DNA of 13,489 bases from the NCBI GenBank assembly GCA_964587525.1, contig CAZPLZ010000094.1, positions 1-13,489 of the forward strand. The letters run 5' to 3'. This stretch comes from CAZPLZ01 sp964587525. Lineage in GTDB: Bacteria > Oederibacteriota > CAKKQC01. The notes under the pieces are model-generated. The model worked only from the letters and a program-made list of their open reading frames with translations. It searched no databases and had not been told where the DNA came from. Shown piece by piece: positions 12,523 through 13,489 of the stretch (position 1 is its first letter; the number at the start of each line of letters is the position of its first letter). Made by a program: the position numbers and the translations under genes.

Positions 12523-13489
12523 TCAGTGGCGGCGCAGGATGACCGTCAGTGCGCTGTCCCTCGGGAGCGTTACGTTCATCGCGTAGCCATCCCCTTTCTT
12601 CTTGAGCCGCACCTCCTTCGGAACCAGCTTCGCCACATCGGCGATCTTTTTCTCCGGATCGCCCCACGTTTCGATCTCAACCGAGTCCGCCTTGACACAA
12701 CGCAAGCCCTCGGGGGCATGCTTGAGCAGGATCTTCGCCTTTCTCTTTTCGTTGCTGGTATTCGCCATCGCCACGATGACCACGGGGGCATCCGTGCCCG
12801 CGCCGTTTAAGAACGCGCCCGCATAGACGCTCCTGCGGGCCATGTCCCCGGGCGGAATCACAACCCGAGTCCCGGGCCGGATGTTCCCGTACAGGGCCTT
12901 GAGCGCGAAGTAGATGGGCTTCTTCTCACCCTTCGGACCAATGTAGCCCCACTGTTTCTTGGAGTCGCGGTAGTCCTCGGAGCACCAGTAGAACGGAACG
13001 TTCACGCCGTGATTGAGCAGGGACAGCGTGTTCTCGAAGACCCGTATCGCGTAGGGCATGGTGAACGAGGCGCAGTAGTTGTCGCTCTCGTAGTCCGGAT
13101 GCGGGTACGGTACCCCGTGGAACCTGGTCTGACGGGTCGCGTATTCGGTGTACCAGATGGGCTTCTCGCGGTCGCGCGCCTGGCACTGCGAAACGTAATC
13201 CGCAGATCGCAAGTCCGTGATGGCGACGCTTCCCGACCAGTCATCCCACTTGTCCTCCCAGCCGTGCGTGGCCCAGGCACCGAGCGCCCTCACGGCCTCG
13301 TCATCAAGGGCCGTCACATATCTCCGGATATTGCCAGCGCCGACATGGGTCAATCCCGGGTCGGTTATTTGCACGTCCCGGTATCCCGCCTCATCCAGGC
13401 CTCTCCTGACCTGCTTCACCAGCTCGTTGTAGGGGGCGGGAGGTATGCCAAAATAGTCTGGCTCGTTCACCAGGTCTATGAAGTGCGGC
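12523..13489 (-). CDS. Clan GH-A glycoside hydrolase (GH30-like), C-terminal part, start beyond the right edge
   Basis: The frame is open to the right edge, so the visible GTG at 13470 is not the start. The edge sequence reads PHFIDLVNEPDYFGIPPAPY, where the Glu of N-E-P (codon 13464-13462) is the expected acid/base. About 107 residues later, WYTEYATRQ holds the likely nucleophile Glu (codon 13146-13144). This pair is the clan GH-A retaining arrangement. After a barrel segment (CASFTMPYAIRVFENTLSLL) comes KPIYFALKALYGNIRPGTRV, which resembles the junction to the beta-sandwich domain of GH30-type enzymes, and about 115 residues of beta-rich C-terminal domain. GH39, GH5 or an unclassified GH-A family remain possible. 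The visible part is about 322 residues and includes both catalytic residues. Base composition matches the left-hand sugar genes rather than the region beside it. Its substrate cannot be stated. Confidence 0.8.
   Translation of the reverse strand, partial: PHFIDLVNEPDYFGIPPAPYNELVKQVRRGLDEAGYRDVQITDPGLTHVGAGNIRRYVTALDDEAVRALGAWATHGWEDKWDDWSGSVAITDLRSADYVSQCQARDREKPIWYTEYATRQTRFHGVPYPHPDYESDNYCASFTMPYAIRVFENTLSLLNHGVNVPFYWCSEDYRDSKKQWGYIGPKGEKKPIYFALKALYGNIRPGTRVVIPPGDMARRSVYAGAFLNGAGTDAPVVIVAMANTSNEKRKAKILLKHAPEGLRCVKADSVEIETWGDPEKKIADVAKLVPKEVRLKKKGDGYAMNVTLPRDSALTVILRRH

Noticed and set aside
12218..12667. Minus-strand 149-codon frame bridging two genes
   Set aside because: It overlaps the GH30-like and nuclease-like genes in another frame and has low-complexity charged sequence.

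Overview
The window looks like a piece of a GC-rich genome from the PVC superphylum (Planctomycetota, Lentisphaerota, Kiritimatiellota or Verrucomicrobiota), probably from a metagenome assembly. The reasons are the density of formylglycine-type sulfatases next to clan GH-A glycosidases, an MFS transporter of the type common in those phyla, and weak Shine-Dalgarno signals with GTG starts. This is inference from family content; no rRNA or other marker is present.

Region 1 (1-8240) is a sulfated-glycan or polysaccharide degradation locus. It holds the N-terminal half of an MFS permease (minus strand, frameshifted, cut by the left edge). A heparan N-sulfatase-like sulfatase diverges from it (plus strand). 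Two more sulfatases form a minus-strand pair (3744-5345, then 1923-3716), convergent with the first. Divergent from that pair is a plus-strand pair: a GH5-like glycosidase and a cellobiose/mannobiose 2-epimerase-like AGE protein joined by an ATGA overlap. A plausible sigma-70 promoter lies between the divergent pairs. Together they suggest desulfation, glycosidic cleavage, epimerisation of the released sugar and uptake. The substrate cannot be read from the sequence.

Region 2 (about 8241-12522) looks different. Codon use is visibly more AT-rich, all genes are on the minus strand, and it contains a dead tyrosine-recombinase fragment and several tiny or decayed reading frames. It also carries a TPR lipoprotein, a secreted seven-bladed RCC1-type propeller preceded by a 51-aa one-pass membrane protein (WYPxxxQW type), and a lone protein with a possible PD-(D/E)XK nuclease-like N-terminus. 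This resembles an accessory island remnant. Its odd features are a TGA separating the RCC1 propeller from an in-frame membrane segment, a 15-codon frame reproducing a ParA-type P-loop start that overlaps the small membrane protein, and a 22-bp near-perfect palindrome with a repeated half site upstream.

Region 3 (12523-13489) returns to high GC and carbohydrate metabolism: the C-terminal part of a clan GH-A (GH30-like) glycoside hydrolase on the minus strand, whose start lies beyond the right edge.

No tRNA, rRNA, CRISPR array or complete mobile element was seen. I did not find a convincing complete novel system. The strongest leads are the RCC1/WYP unit with its palindrome, the exported epimerase coupled to a GH5-like enzyme that has no visible signal peptide, and the frameshifted transporter.
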